A stretch of DNA of 23,406 bases. It comes from a virus. How positions within the stretch are numbered: the first letter of the stretch is position 1; each line of letters starts with the position of its first letter. The DNA lies in the IMG/VR virus record IMGVR_UViG_3300035216_000001, positions 1 to 23,406 of that record; one strand, 5' to 3'. The notes below the pieces were generated by a model. The model was given only the letters and a program-made list of their open reading frames with translations, was not told the DNA's origin and made no database searches. The position numbers and the translations under genes were made by a program. Positions 15,092 through 21,979 of the stretch are shown here, one piece after another.

Positions 15092-15487
15092 ATGGACATG
15101 GAGATACAAGATGATTTTTATGCTACAATCAAATTAAGATCTGGTGATGAAATATTTACTAAGGTAGCTGCTATGGAAGAAGATGACAGGACACTGTTGC
15201 TTCTTTCTAATCCAATTATCGTTGAAGAAATTATTCATAGAGGTAAGTTTCAAGGTTATAAAATGGAACCTTGGTTAAAGACCGCTAGTGATGATATGTT
15301 TATTATAAATATGGATCAGGTCATTACTATGTCTGAATCAGACAGTGTTGAGATGATTATATATTATCAAGATTATGTTCGTAAGCTTAATCAAACGAAT
15401 AACATAAAGTTAGATAGAAAAATGGGATTCTTATCTACAGTACATGAAGCTAAAGAGGTTTTGGAAAAACTCTATAATAAGAGCTAA
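15092..15487 (+). CDS. Small protein with an Sm-like beta-barrel pattern
   Basis: A 131-residue ORF. AAAGGAGAG (15078-15086) lies 5 bases before the ATG at 15092, so this start is chosen over a GTG at 15086 that falls within the ribosome-binding site. The N-terminal 75 residues follow an Sm/LSm pattern: FYATIKLRSGDEIFTKV, a charged turn (EEDD), LLLLSNPIIV, then EPWL, FIINMDQVITM. Sm-fold proteins bind RNA as rings (Hfq is the bacterial example), but the fold here is inferred from the pattern only. The C-terminal 45 residues look helical. It sits between uvsW and the promoter of gene 55. Confidence 0.65.
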   Translation: MDMEIQDDFYATIKLRSGDEIFTKVAAMEEDDRTLLLLSNPIIVEEIIHRGKFQGYKMEPWLKTASDDMFIINMDQVITMSESDSVEMIIYYQDYVRKLNQTNNIKLDRKMGFLSTVHEAKEVLEKLYNKS

Positions 15488-15535
15488 GGTTCCCTTTCAT
15501 CCTGGACAAACCTATTCTATTGTTAATTCAAGGTA

Positions 15536-15564
15536 TTGTCAACCTCTTATGAAAGTGGTATAAT
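15536..15564 (+). promoter_or_regulatory. Near-consensus sigma-70 promoter before gene 55
   Basis: The -35 box TTGTCA (15536-15541, 5 of 6 matches) is separated by 17 bases from a perfect -10 box TATAAT (15559-15564) with an extended -10 TGG (15556-15558). Transcription would begin near 15571, 17 bases before the first ATG of gene 55. It lies in a 100-base gap with no coding sequence, and should drive 55-47-46 early with host RNA polymerase. Confidence 0.75.
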
Positions 15565-15587
15565 AATATGAGTAATAATTATCGTTT

Positions 15588-16094
15588 ATGGCTGTCAATC
15601 ACAATTATGGAACTATGGCAAGACCTAAGAAATCTGAACACTATGTAAATAACAAAGAGTTTCTCAACGCACTTGAGAATTACTTTGCTGAGGTTGAACG
15701 AGCTAAACTCAATGATAAGCCCAAACCTAGGATTCCCAGATATATTGGTGAGTGTTTTTTGAAAATTGCTAATCATCTATCATATAAACCAAACTTCGTG
15801 AACTACATGTTCAAGGATGATATGATCTGTGATGGTATCGAGAATTGTGTAAGGTACGTTCATAACTTTAATCCTGAGAAATCCAAGAACCCATTTGCTT
15901 ATTTTACTCAGATTATCTATTATGCATTCTTGAGAAGGATTCAACAAGAGAAGAAACAACTTGAGATTAAGAACAAGATTTTAGAGAAAACTAACTTCGA
16001 TGAGGTCTTTGATGCCAACGAGCTTGACAGTGGTAACTATTCCGACTACAATTCCATCAAGGACGCAGTCCACATCAAACTTCGTAATCAATGA
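15588..16094 (+). CDS. 55: Late-transcription sigma factor (gp55)
   Basis: A 168-residue divergent sigma factor that lets RNA polymerase recognise TATAAATA late promoters. HYVNNKEFLNALENYFAEVE (about 18-37), ADGIE/CDGIENCVRYVHNF (about 83-97) and NPFAYFTQIIYYAFLRRIQQ (about 104-123) align well with T4 gp55 (185 residues), covering the sigma region 2-like part. Two starts are possible, 15588 and 15615 (MARPKKSEHYV, 159 residues); neither has a clear ribosome-binding site, and the second is nearer the T4 N-terminus. Its stop overlaps the gp47 start as ATGA. A sigma-70 promoter lies upstream. Confidence 0.93.
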   Translation: MAVNHNYGTMARPKKSEHYVNNKEFLNALENYFAEVERAKLNDKPKPRIPRYIGECFLKIANHLSYKPNFVNYMFKDDMICDGIENCVRYVHNFNPEKSKNPFAYFTQIIYYAFLRRIQQEKKQLEIKNKILEKTNFDEVFDANELDSGNYSDYNSIKDAVHIKLRNQ

Positions 16095-17146
16095 CAAAAG
16101 TAGCAGTAATCACTGATACTCACTATGGTGCAAGAAAGGGTTCTAAACTCTTCCATGATTACTTTGAGAAATTCTATCGTGATGTATTCTTCCCTACCCT
16201 AAAGAAAGAGGGTATCGATACCGTTCTCCACCTTGGGGATGCGTTTGACAGTCGTAGGGGAATTGAGTTCCAAACTCTCCAGTGGGCAAAAAGAGTGGTA
16301 TTTGACCCTCTCAAGGAGATGGGAGCAAAGATGCACCTGATTGTGGGCAATCATGATGCCTACTATAAGAATAGTAATAAAATTAACTCTATTGAACTTC
16401 TTCTCACGGAGTATGACAATATAACAAAATACTCTAAAGCTACTGAAGTCAATATTGAGGGATTAGACATCCTTTTTATACCCTGGATCTGTGAGGAAAA
16501 TGAGAAAGAAACTTATAACCTTATTAAAAAGACAACTTGCCCGTTCGCGATGGGGCACCTTGAGCTCAATGGATTTAGAGTTAATCGACAGATCGTCATG
16601 GACCATGGTAATGAGGGCGAGTTATATTCAAAGTTCTCCAAGGTCTTCACGGGGCACTATCATACTCGATCAGATGACGGAACAGTCTACTACATCGGTA
16701 ATCCTTACGAGATGTTCTGGACGGATGTCGGAGATGATCGTGGATTTACGATACTGGATGTGGAAACTCTTGAACACACGTATGTAAATAATCCATATCA
16801 GTTATTTCATAACATTTACTATGATGATACCAACTATCAGATGTTTGATACAACTCCTTATACAGGTAAGATTGTAAAGGTAATTGTCAAACAAAAATCA
16901 GATATCAAACAGTTTGAAAAATTTATTGACAAACTGTATGTCTCTGGTATTGCTGACCTGAAAATCGTTGAGAACTTTGAATTTGGTGGGTGGTATAACG
17001 AAAAAGATAATGTTGAAGGAATTGATACAGAAGATACTCTTTCTATTCTGAATAGATATATTGAGGAGTCTGAATCAAGTCTTGATAAATCTAAAATTCA
17101 AAAAGTAATTAGGGATGTATATCAGGAAGCGTGTGAACTAGTATAA
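16091..17146 (+). CDS. 47: Recombination nuclease subunit gp47 (SbcD/Mre11-like)
   Basis: A 351-residue metallophosphoesterase that pairs with gp46 to resect DNA ends for recombination. The metal-binding motifs are complete: DTHYG (D9, H11), GDAFDSRRG (D50), GNHDA (N87, H88), GHLE (H156) and GHYH (H189, H191). Length matches T4 gp47 (339). It overlaps gp55 by four bases (ATGA), and its own stop overlaps the next start (TAATG), so the series is translationally coupled. Confidence 0.96.
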   Translation: MTKVAVITDTHYGARKGSKLFHDYFEKFYRDVFFPTLKKEGIDTVLHLGDAFDSRRGIEFQTLQWAKRVVFDPLKEMGAKMHLIVGNHDAYYKNSNKINSIELLLTEYDNITKYSKATEVNIEGLDILFIPWICEENEKETYNLIKKTTCPFAMGHLELNGFRVNRQIVMDHGNEGELYSKFSKVFTGHYHTRSDDGTVYYIGNPYEMFWTDVGDDRGFTILDVETLEHTYVNNPYQLFHNIYYDDTNYQMFDTTPYTGKIVKVIVKQKSDIKQFEKFIDKLYVSGIADLKIVENFEFGGWYNEKDNVEGIDTEDTLSILNRYIEESESSLDKSKIQKVIRDVYQEACELV

Positions 17147-17418
17147 TGTTTATTCTCACGGTAGCAGGTCATGAAAAAGATGGAGCATATTCTGTAGTTG
17201 ATGATGATGGAGAACAAGTACTCTACATTTTTCAAGAAGAAGATGATGCTTTAAGATATTCCCTGCAACTAAAAGAGCTTGACTATCCTAAGATGCATGT
17301 GTTAGAAATAGAAGACGAGATAATGGTTAAGACCTGTGAGTTGCATGATCACAGGTATACGATTATAACACCCAATGACATTGTAATTCCTCCTGACAAC
17401 GCGCGTGATTACCTTTAA
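17146..17418 (+). CDS. DUF3110-like small protein between 47 and 46
   Basis: A 90-residue ORF starting at the TAATG overlap with gp47 and overlapping gp46 by 14 bases. The pattern FQEEDDALRYSLQLKELDYP (about 29-48) with a preceding YSVVDDDGEQVLYI matches what I recall of DUF3110, a family of small proteins common in cyanobacteria and cyanophages, with a ferredoxin-like alpha/beta layout. Function unknown. Being locked between the two subunits of the gp46/47 nuclease, it is likely co-translated with them and may act with them (inference). Confidence 0.7.
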   Translation: MFILTVAGHEKDGAYSVVDDDGEQVLYIFQEEDDALRYSLQLKELDYPKMHVLEIEDEIMVKTCELHDHRYTIITPNDIVIPPDNARDYL

Positions 17419-19138
17419 GACTATCTCCTGGAAGAATTTTCTGAGTACAGGAAATCAACCCACAACATTAAATCTGAATACTCATAATACCACTTTGGTC
17501 ATTGGTTCTAATGGAGCTGGTAAGTCCACTGTTCTGGATGCTCTAACCTTTGTCCTATATGGCAAGGCATTTCGTAAAATCAATAAGGCACAACTTATCA
17601 ACACTACCAACGAAAAAGGTACATTGGTTGAGATTGAGTTTGATGTTAACTCTACACAGTGGAAAGTTGTAAGAGGTATTAAACCAAATATCTTTAAGAT
17701 CTATAAAGATGGTGAAACTTTAGATCAAGATCACTCTGCTAATGATCAACAGAAGTGGTTAGAACAAAATGTTCTGAAGATGAATTACAAGTCATTTACT
17801 CAAATTGTTATCCTGGGTAGTAGTTCCTTCGTTCCCTTCATGCAACTCCCTTCCACAAGTCGCAGAGAGGTCGTAGAGGAACTCTTAGACATCAAGATCT
17901 TCTCCTCCATGAATATGATTATCAAGGATAAGATTCGTGGTCTGAAAGAACAAGCTAGAACATTTGAATTAAAGAGACAATCTCTTAAAGATAAGGTTGA
18001 TATGCAAAAGGACTTTATTAGACAAATTGAAGAAAAGAGTCAGGAAGATATTAGACACAAGGGACATAAGATTAGTTCTCTTCTTGTAGAAGAAAATAAC
18101 TACACAAATGAAAATATTGACCTGACCTTTAGTGTTCAAAAACTTCAGAGTGAACTCCAAAACTTTGGTGATCATAAAGAAAAACTTAAGGAATATGGAA
18201 ATATTAAAGGTAAGTTGTCCCAAAAGATTTCAACATTAGTTAAGGATCATAAGTTTTTTAAAGATAATTCGGTATGCCCTACATGTGAACAAACAATTGA
18301 AGAGGGGTTCAGAATAAATAAGATTAGGACTTCTCAAGATAAAGCCAAGGAATTGCAGAAGGGGTATGAACAACTCCTAGGGGCAATCAAAGATGAAGAG
18401 CTGAGAGAGTCCAATTTTACAACCACTAGTGGAGAAATCTCTAAACTACTTAATGGCGTCACTTCTAACAACACTCAAATTACTAGTTGTCAAAAACAAA
18501 TCAGACAACTGGAATCGGAAATTCAAACACTTACCAATCAAATTTCAAACAGAAATTCTGAACATGAGAAACTAGAAGAGTTTAGGGACAGTCTTCAGGC
18601 AACATACGAAAAACTTGTTGAGGTAAAGGAGAGCATTTCTTACCACGACTTCACTTATAGTCTTCTTAAAGACGGTGGAGTAAAATCTCAAATCATCAAG
18701 AAGTATCTTCCCCTGATAAATCAACAGGTCAATAAGTATCTGCAGATGATGGACTTCTACATCAACTTTAAGTTGAATGAGGAGTTTTCAGAAACTATCG
18801 AAACGCCTATTCACGAAGACTTTACCTACTCTTCCTTCTCTGAAGGAGAAAAAATGAGGATCGATCTAGCTCTCTTGTTTACCTGGAGAGAAGTCGCTAG
18901 GTTTAAGAATTCAGTAAACACAAATCTTCTCATCATGGATGAGGTCTTCGACAGTTCACTAGATGGATTCGGTACAGACGAATTCCTAAAAATCATCAGG
19001 TTCGTAATCAAGGACGCTAACATCTTTGTCATATCTCACAAGGGAGGTCTTGAGGACAAATTTGAAAGCGTCATATCCTTCTCTAAAGATAAAGGTTTCA
19101 GCCGTATGATACAAGGTACTTCAGTGGAAACACCATGA
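17405..19138 (+). CDS. 46: Recombination ATPase subunit gp46 (SbcC/Rad50-like)
   Basis: A 577-residue SMC-type ATPase, partner of gp47. The N-terminus ITFKTISWKNFLSTGN and Walker A GSNGAGKST (34-42) are typical. Coiled-coil arms flank a zinc-hook CPTC at 291-294. The ABC signature FSEGEK is near 479-484 and Walker B LLIMDEVFD near 508-516 (D512, E513). Length matches T4 gp46 (560). The start codon is GTG (17405), supported by the family N-terminus and the 14-base overlap with the preceding gene; no Shine-Dalgarno is evident, so coupling is likely. The stop overlaps the next ORF (ATGA). Confidence 0.96.
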   Translation: MITFKTISWKNFLSTGNQPTTLNLNTHNTTLVIGSNGAGKSTVLDALTFVLYGKAFRKINKAQLINTTNEKGTLVEIEFDVNSTQWKVVRGIKPNIFKIYKDGETLDQDHSANDQQKWLEQNVLKMNYKSFTQIVILGSSSFVPFMQLPSTSRREVVEELLDIKIFSSMNMIIKDKIRGLKEQARTFELKRQSLKDKVDMQKDFIRQIEEKSQEDIRHKGHKISSLLVEENNYTNENIDLTFSVQKLQSELQNFGDHKEKLKEYGNIKGKLSQKISTLVKDHKFFKDNSVCPTCEQTIEEGFRINKIRTSQDKAKELQKGYEQLLGAIKDEELRESNFTTTSGEISKLLNGVTSNNTQITSCQKQIRQLESEIQTLTNQISNRNSEHEKLEEFRDSLQATYEKLVEVKESISYHDFTYSLLKDGGVKSQIIKKYLPLINQQVNKYLQMMDFYINFKLNEEFSETIETPIHEDFTYSSFSEGEKMRIDLALLFTWREVARFKNSVNTNLLIMDEVFDSSLDGFGTDEFLKIIRFVIKDANIFVISHKGGLEDKFESVISFSKDKGFSRMIQGTSVETP

Positions 19139-19287
19139 GAGAACAAATCCGCCGTCCAGTTGACATTTCCAAAGAATTCAAACAAAATGGTATGACGCTA
19201 ATCACCGACCCTGCATCTGATAGGTATCTCAATGCATACTCCAAACTGGCAACATCACAGCAAAAAGGAACAGAAAAGGTCACTTAA
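19135..19287 (+). CDS. Micro-ORF coupled to gp46
   Basis: A 50-codon ORF starting with an ATGA overlap on the gp46 stop: MREQIRRPVDISKEFKQNG onward, ending in a polar tail (SQQKGTEKVT). The start arrangement is the same as between the other genes of this operon, which supports expression. No domain recognised. Its last 56 bases overlap another ORF in the +1 frame. Confidence 0.45.
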   Translation: MREQIRRPVDISKEFKQNGMTLITDPASDRYLNAYSKLATSQQKGTEKVT

Positions 19288-19384
19288 ACCTCATGCACTT
19301 AGACAATCTAAGTACAAACTACAGGCTCTTAAGAAGAAATTCAAAAGGGTTTCATTATGTGAAGAAATGATACTAAAATGTTAA
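19232..19384 (+). CDS. Basic micro-ORF overlapping the previous one in another frame
   Basis: A 50-codon ORF, MHTPNWQHHSKKEQKRSLK onward, with about a third Lys/Arg. AGGT (19222-19225) lies near optimal spacing before the ATG at 19232. After the end of the overlapped ORF at 19287 the frame keeps a reasonable amino-acid pattern (LRQSKYKLQALKKKFKRV), suggesting real coding. It could be a small nucleic-acid-binding protein. Alternatively the two ORFs are halves of one gene broken by a frameshift near the A-run at 19262-19266. Not resolved from sequence alone. Confidence 0.4.
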   Translation: MHTPNWQHHSKKEQKRSLKPHALRQSKYKLQALKKKFKRVSLCEEMILKC

Positions 19385-19449
19385 TTGTTAACCAAATGTC
19401 ATGAATTAAACATAAGTTGCCTAGATAATAAAGTGAGACAGAGGGTATT

Positions 19450-19617
19450 ATGCACAACTTGATATCAAGAAATGAATTATCATCTTGGAGGTGGGACGAA
19501 AAACACTCATCAGAAGAGAAATATGATCAAGTGTCAGATTATTTTCAATGTATTTCAGAATGTGGCATTATAGATCAAACAGCAAGGAGGTTTTGTAGGC
19601 ACATTCTTACAGAATAG
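19450..19617 (+). CDS. Small Cys-containing hypothetical protein
   Basis: A 55-codon ORF, MHNLISRNELSSWRWDEKH onward, with SDYFQCISECGI and RRFCRHILTE near its end, giving a C-x3-C plus later Cys/His pattern. GAGGG (19441-19445) sits 4 bases before the ATG. Composition and motif resemble small conserved cyanophage proteins of the form YF-C-x3-C, but I cannot name a family. The 65 bases before it hold no clear promoter. Confidence 0.6.
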   Translation: MHNLISRNELSSWRWDEKHSSEEKYDQVSDYFQCISECGIIDQTARRFCRHILTE

Positions 19618-19765
19618 TAAAATTAATTAAACTACTTATAGGAGTTTACACTAAAGTCCCGGTCCTTAGAGGCCGGGATTGGTCTGCAGACAGTTATCAA
19701 AGTGTCCTGGTTCTTTCCTCAGGACTCAGTTTTCATGTATTATAGTTATATCGATAAAACACCAT
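19618..19765 (+). other. Non-coding hairpin-rich leader before the VWA gene
   Basis: A 148-base stretch without a supported ORF. It carries three adjacent inverted repeats: TCCCGG/CCGGGA (19657-19662 / 19673-19678, with inner CCT/AGG and weak outer pairs to 19655 and 19680), the palindrome GTCTGCAGAC (19682-19691), and GTCCTG/CAGGAC (19704-19709 / 19720-19725). None is followed by a proper T-run. A -10-like TATTATAGT lies at 19738-19746 but no -35 box is recognised. It may be a structured 5' leader, a processing site or a small RNA. Confidence 0.45.
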
Positions 19766-21901
19766 ATGACAGTCAACTACGAAGTTAAGTCACAACTAGC
19801 TAAACTTCTAGCCACTGAGGACATTGTGGTTGAGAACCGTGAGGTGATGACAGCTCAGTTTGATGTGGAGAATCGTGTTCTAACACTTCCTATGTGGAAA
19901 CGTGCATCCAATGTTGTCTATGATATGTTGGTAGGGCATGAGGTAGGACATGCACTTTATACTCCAAATGTAGATCCCCCAGGAGATATTCCTCACTCGT
20001 TTGTTAATATTATAGAAGATGCTCGTATTGAGAAGTTGATGAAACGTCGTTATCCCGGACTTGCTAAGAGTTTCTTCAAGGGATATAATGAACTTTCCGA
20101 TCAAGACTTTTTCTGCATTGATGATCAGGATATTGAAAGAATGAACCTGGCTGATCGTATCAATCTGTACTGGAAGATTGGTAACTTTATTGATATTCCT
20201 TTTCAGGCAACTGAGATTGTTTTCCGCGATCGTGTTGGTCTGACTGAGACTTTTGGAGAAGTATGTAATCTAGCAAGAGAGATCTACTCCTACTGCAAGG
20301 ATCAACAATCTCAAACTAAAACTGATACTCATAATCCTGAACCTAAAGGAACTAACAATCAACAGGGTGATAATGTAGAAAACTCTGAAACTCCTGAATC
20401 CTCTAGTGATGATATGACTCATGAGGAGATGATTGAAGAAGCAGCTAAACGTGAGTCTGAGAACCAAGAATCAGACACTGGGAATGAAGTAAAACAGGAA
20501 AGTGGGGAACCTGAAGCTACCACTGATCGAACATTTGAGGATGGTATCTCTGAACTCAATGGTATGGATCGTGGTATCCAGAACATTTATGTAGAAGTTC
20601 CTGATGTAAATCTAGATAACATCATTATCGATCATGTTGAAGTTCAACGTCTTATTGATGAAGATTTTGCACGACAGTTGGTTCCTATGGAACATAAGTG
20701 TGAATTCACTGGTGAGGTAAAATATCAAGTTTCTGATTTTACTCGACCTGATGTCGAATACCAGAAGTTCAAGAGAGAATCACAACGTGAGGTGAATTAT
20801 CTGGTAAAAGAGTTTGAGTGCAAGAAATCTGCAGACGCATATTCTCGTTCATTCGTATCTAAGACTGGTGTTCTTGATTGTACTAAACTCCATACTTACA
20901 AGTACAATGAAAACCTATTCCGTAAGATCAATGTCCTTCCTGATGGTCAGAATCATGGTCTGATCTTTGTCCTGGATTGGTCAGGTTCTATGGGTGATTA
21001 CATTCTAGATACTGTTAAACAGTTAATCAATCTAGTCTGGTTCTGTAACAAGTGTAATATTCCCTTTGAGGTTTACGCATTTACTAACTCTTTTTATTGG
21101 AGAAGTGATGATGTAGAAATGGATTCAATGGAATGGGAAAATAGTAAGTTGTTTGTTCATAAGGACTTCAATCTTATCAACTTCCTGTCTAGTCGAACCA
21201 AACGTAATAATATGGAGAAGCAGATTCTCAACCTATGGAGAATTGCATACTACTTTAAAACCTGGGGTAAGTATGAAATCCCTCAAGGATTTGGTCTTTC
21301 TGGTACTCCATTGAACGAATCTTTGGTGTCTCTCTATAAGATCATTCCTCAGTTTAAGAAAAACAATGACCTTCAAAAAGTTCAGTGTGTGATACTGACT
21401 GATGGTGAAGCAAACTATCTTCCTTATTGTAACTATTGGGATTCTGAAAAGTATGGTATAAGAGAAGGTCATTCCAATCTTAGTCGTGGCCACTCTTATC
21501 TCCGCAATCGCAGTACTGGCCATACTTATAAGATTGGTGATTATTATTATCAATTTACTGAGACTTTATTGGCTGATATGAAAGAAACTTTTCCTGGAAC
21601 TAACTTTATCGGAATCAGGATTGCTGCAACTCGCGACGTAAATAGTATGATTAAACGATATGAAGAGTATGATATCGATAAGAAAGTCAAACAGGTTAAG
21701 AAGGACAAGTTCTTCTCTATTAACAACTCTGGATATTCTTCCTACTTTATTATGGTTGATCAGGCACTCAACAATGATGTAGATTTTCAAGTTGAGGAAG
21801 GTGCATCTAAAGCTAAAATCAGAACAGCCTTCGTTAAGAATTTGAAGGCTAAGTCTCTAAATAAGAAAGTTCTGAGTCAGTTTATGGATCTAGTTTGTTG
21901 A
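19766..21901 (+). CDS. VWA-domain protein with HExxH motif (CobT-like)
   Basis: A 711-residue protein. The ATG at 19766 (MTVNYEVKSQLAKLL) is chosen because the upstream frame crosses the hairpins and reads poorly; no Shine-Dalgarno is seen. Residues 54-66 contain GHEVGHAL (HExxH at 58-62), followed by NIIEDARIE (81-89), an arrangement suggesting a zinc site with an ED pair. A low-complexity Glu/Ser/Asn linker spans about 180-265. The C-terminal von Willebrand A domain has MIDAS LDWSGSMG (D404, S406, S408) and ILTDGEAN. This is the layout of CobT-like proteins that pair with MoxR/CobS AAA+ ATPases, and the next gene is such an ATPase. In cyanophages it is variously called peptidase or cobalamin-related; neither activity is shown by sequence. 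Confidence 0.85.
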   Translation: MTVNYEVKSQLAKLLATEDIVVENREVMTAQFDVENRVLTLPMWKRASNVVYDMLVGHEVGHALYTPNVDPPGDIPHSFVNIIEDARIEKLMKRRYPGLAKSFFKGYNELSDQDFFCIDDQDIERMNLADRINLYWKIGNFIDIPFQATEIVFRDRVGLTETFGEVCNLAREIYSYCKDQQSQTKTDTHNPEPKGTNNQQGDNVENSETPESSSDDMTHEEMIEEAAKRESENQESDTGNEVKQESGEPEATTDRTFEDGISELNGMDRGIQNIYVEVPDVNLDNIIIDHVEVQRLIDEDFARQLVPMEHKCEFTGEVKYQVSDFTRPDVEYQKFKRESQREVNYLVKEFECKKSADAYSRSFVSKTGVLDCTKLHTYKYNENLFRKINVLPDGQNHGLIFVLDWSGSMGDYILDTVKQLINLVWFCNKCNIPFEVYAFTNSFYWRSDDVEMDSMEWENSKLFVHKDFNLINFLSSRTKRNNMEKQILNLWRIAYYFKTWGKYEIPQGFGLSGTPLNESLVSLYKIIPQFKKNNDLQKVQCVILTDGEANYLPYCNYWDSEKYGIREGHSNLSRGHSYLRNRSTGHTYKIGDYYYQFTETLLADMKETFPGTNFIGIRIAATRDVNSMIKRYEEYDIDKKVKQVKKDKFFSINNSGYSSYFIMVDQALNNDVDFQVEEGASKAKIRTAFVKNLKAKSLNKKVLSQFMDLVC

Positions 21902-21979
21902 TCCACTTGAGGAACTGCCCTAAAGGGTCGTCCTGATCCCTTTCTATCCTTTATAATAACTTTGTTGAAACGAACCATC
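21902..21979 (+). promoter_or_regulatory. Intergenic region with a -10 box before the AAA+ gene
   Basis: A perfect TATAAT is at 21952-21957, 23 bases before the ATG, but no -35 box is found at 16-18 bases upstream. A small hairpin CCCT-AA-AGGG (21918-21927) and the pyrimidine-rich TCCCTTTCTATCCT (21937-21950) precede it. An activator-dependent or middle-type promoter is possible. Confidence 0.35.

Noticed and set aside
19297-19313. ACTTAG/CTAAGT inverted repeat
   Set aside because: Only six weak pairs within a possible coding frame and no T-run, so not called a terminator.
19655-19680. GC-rich hairpin as an intrinsic terminator
   Set aside because: The sequence after it is GGTCTG rather than a T-run; kept only as a structured element.
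19679-19765. A longer N-terminus for the VWA protein starting at TTG
   Set aside because: It would run through the palindrome and hairpin and reads as a non-conserved leader; the ATG at 19766 begins the plausible domain.
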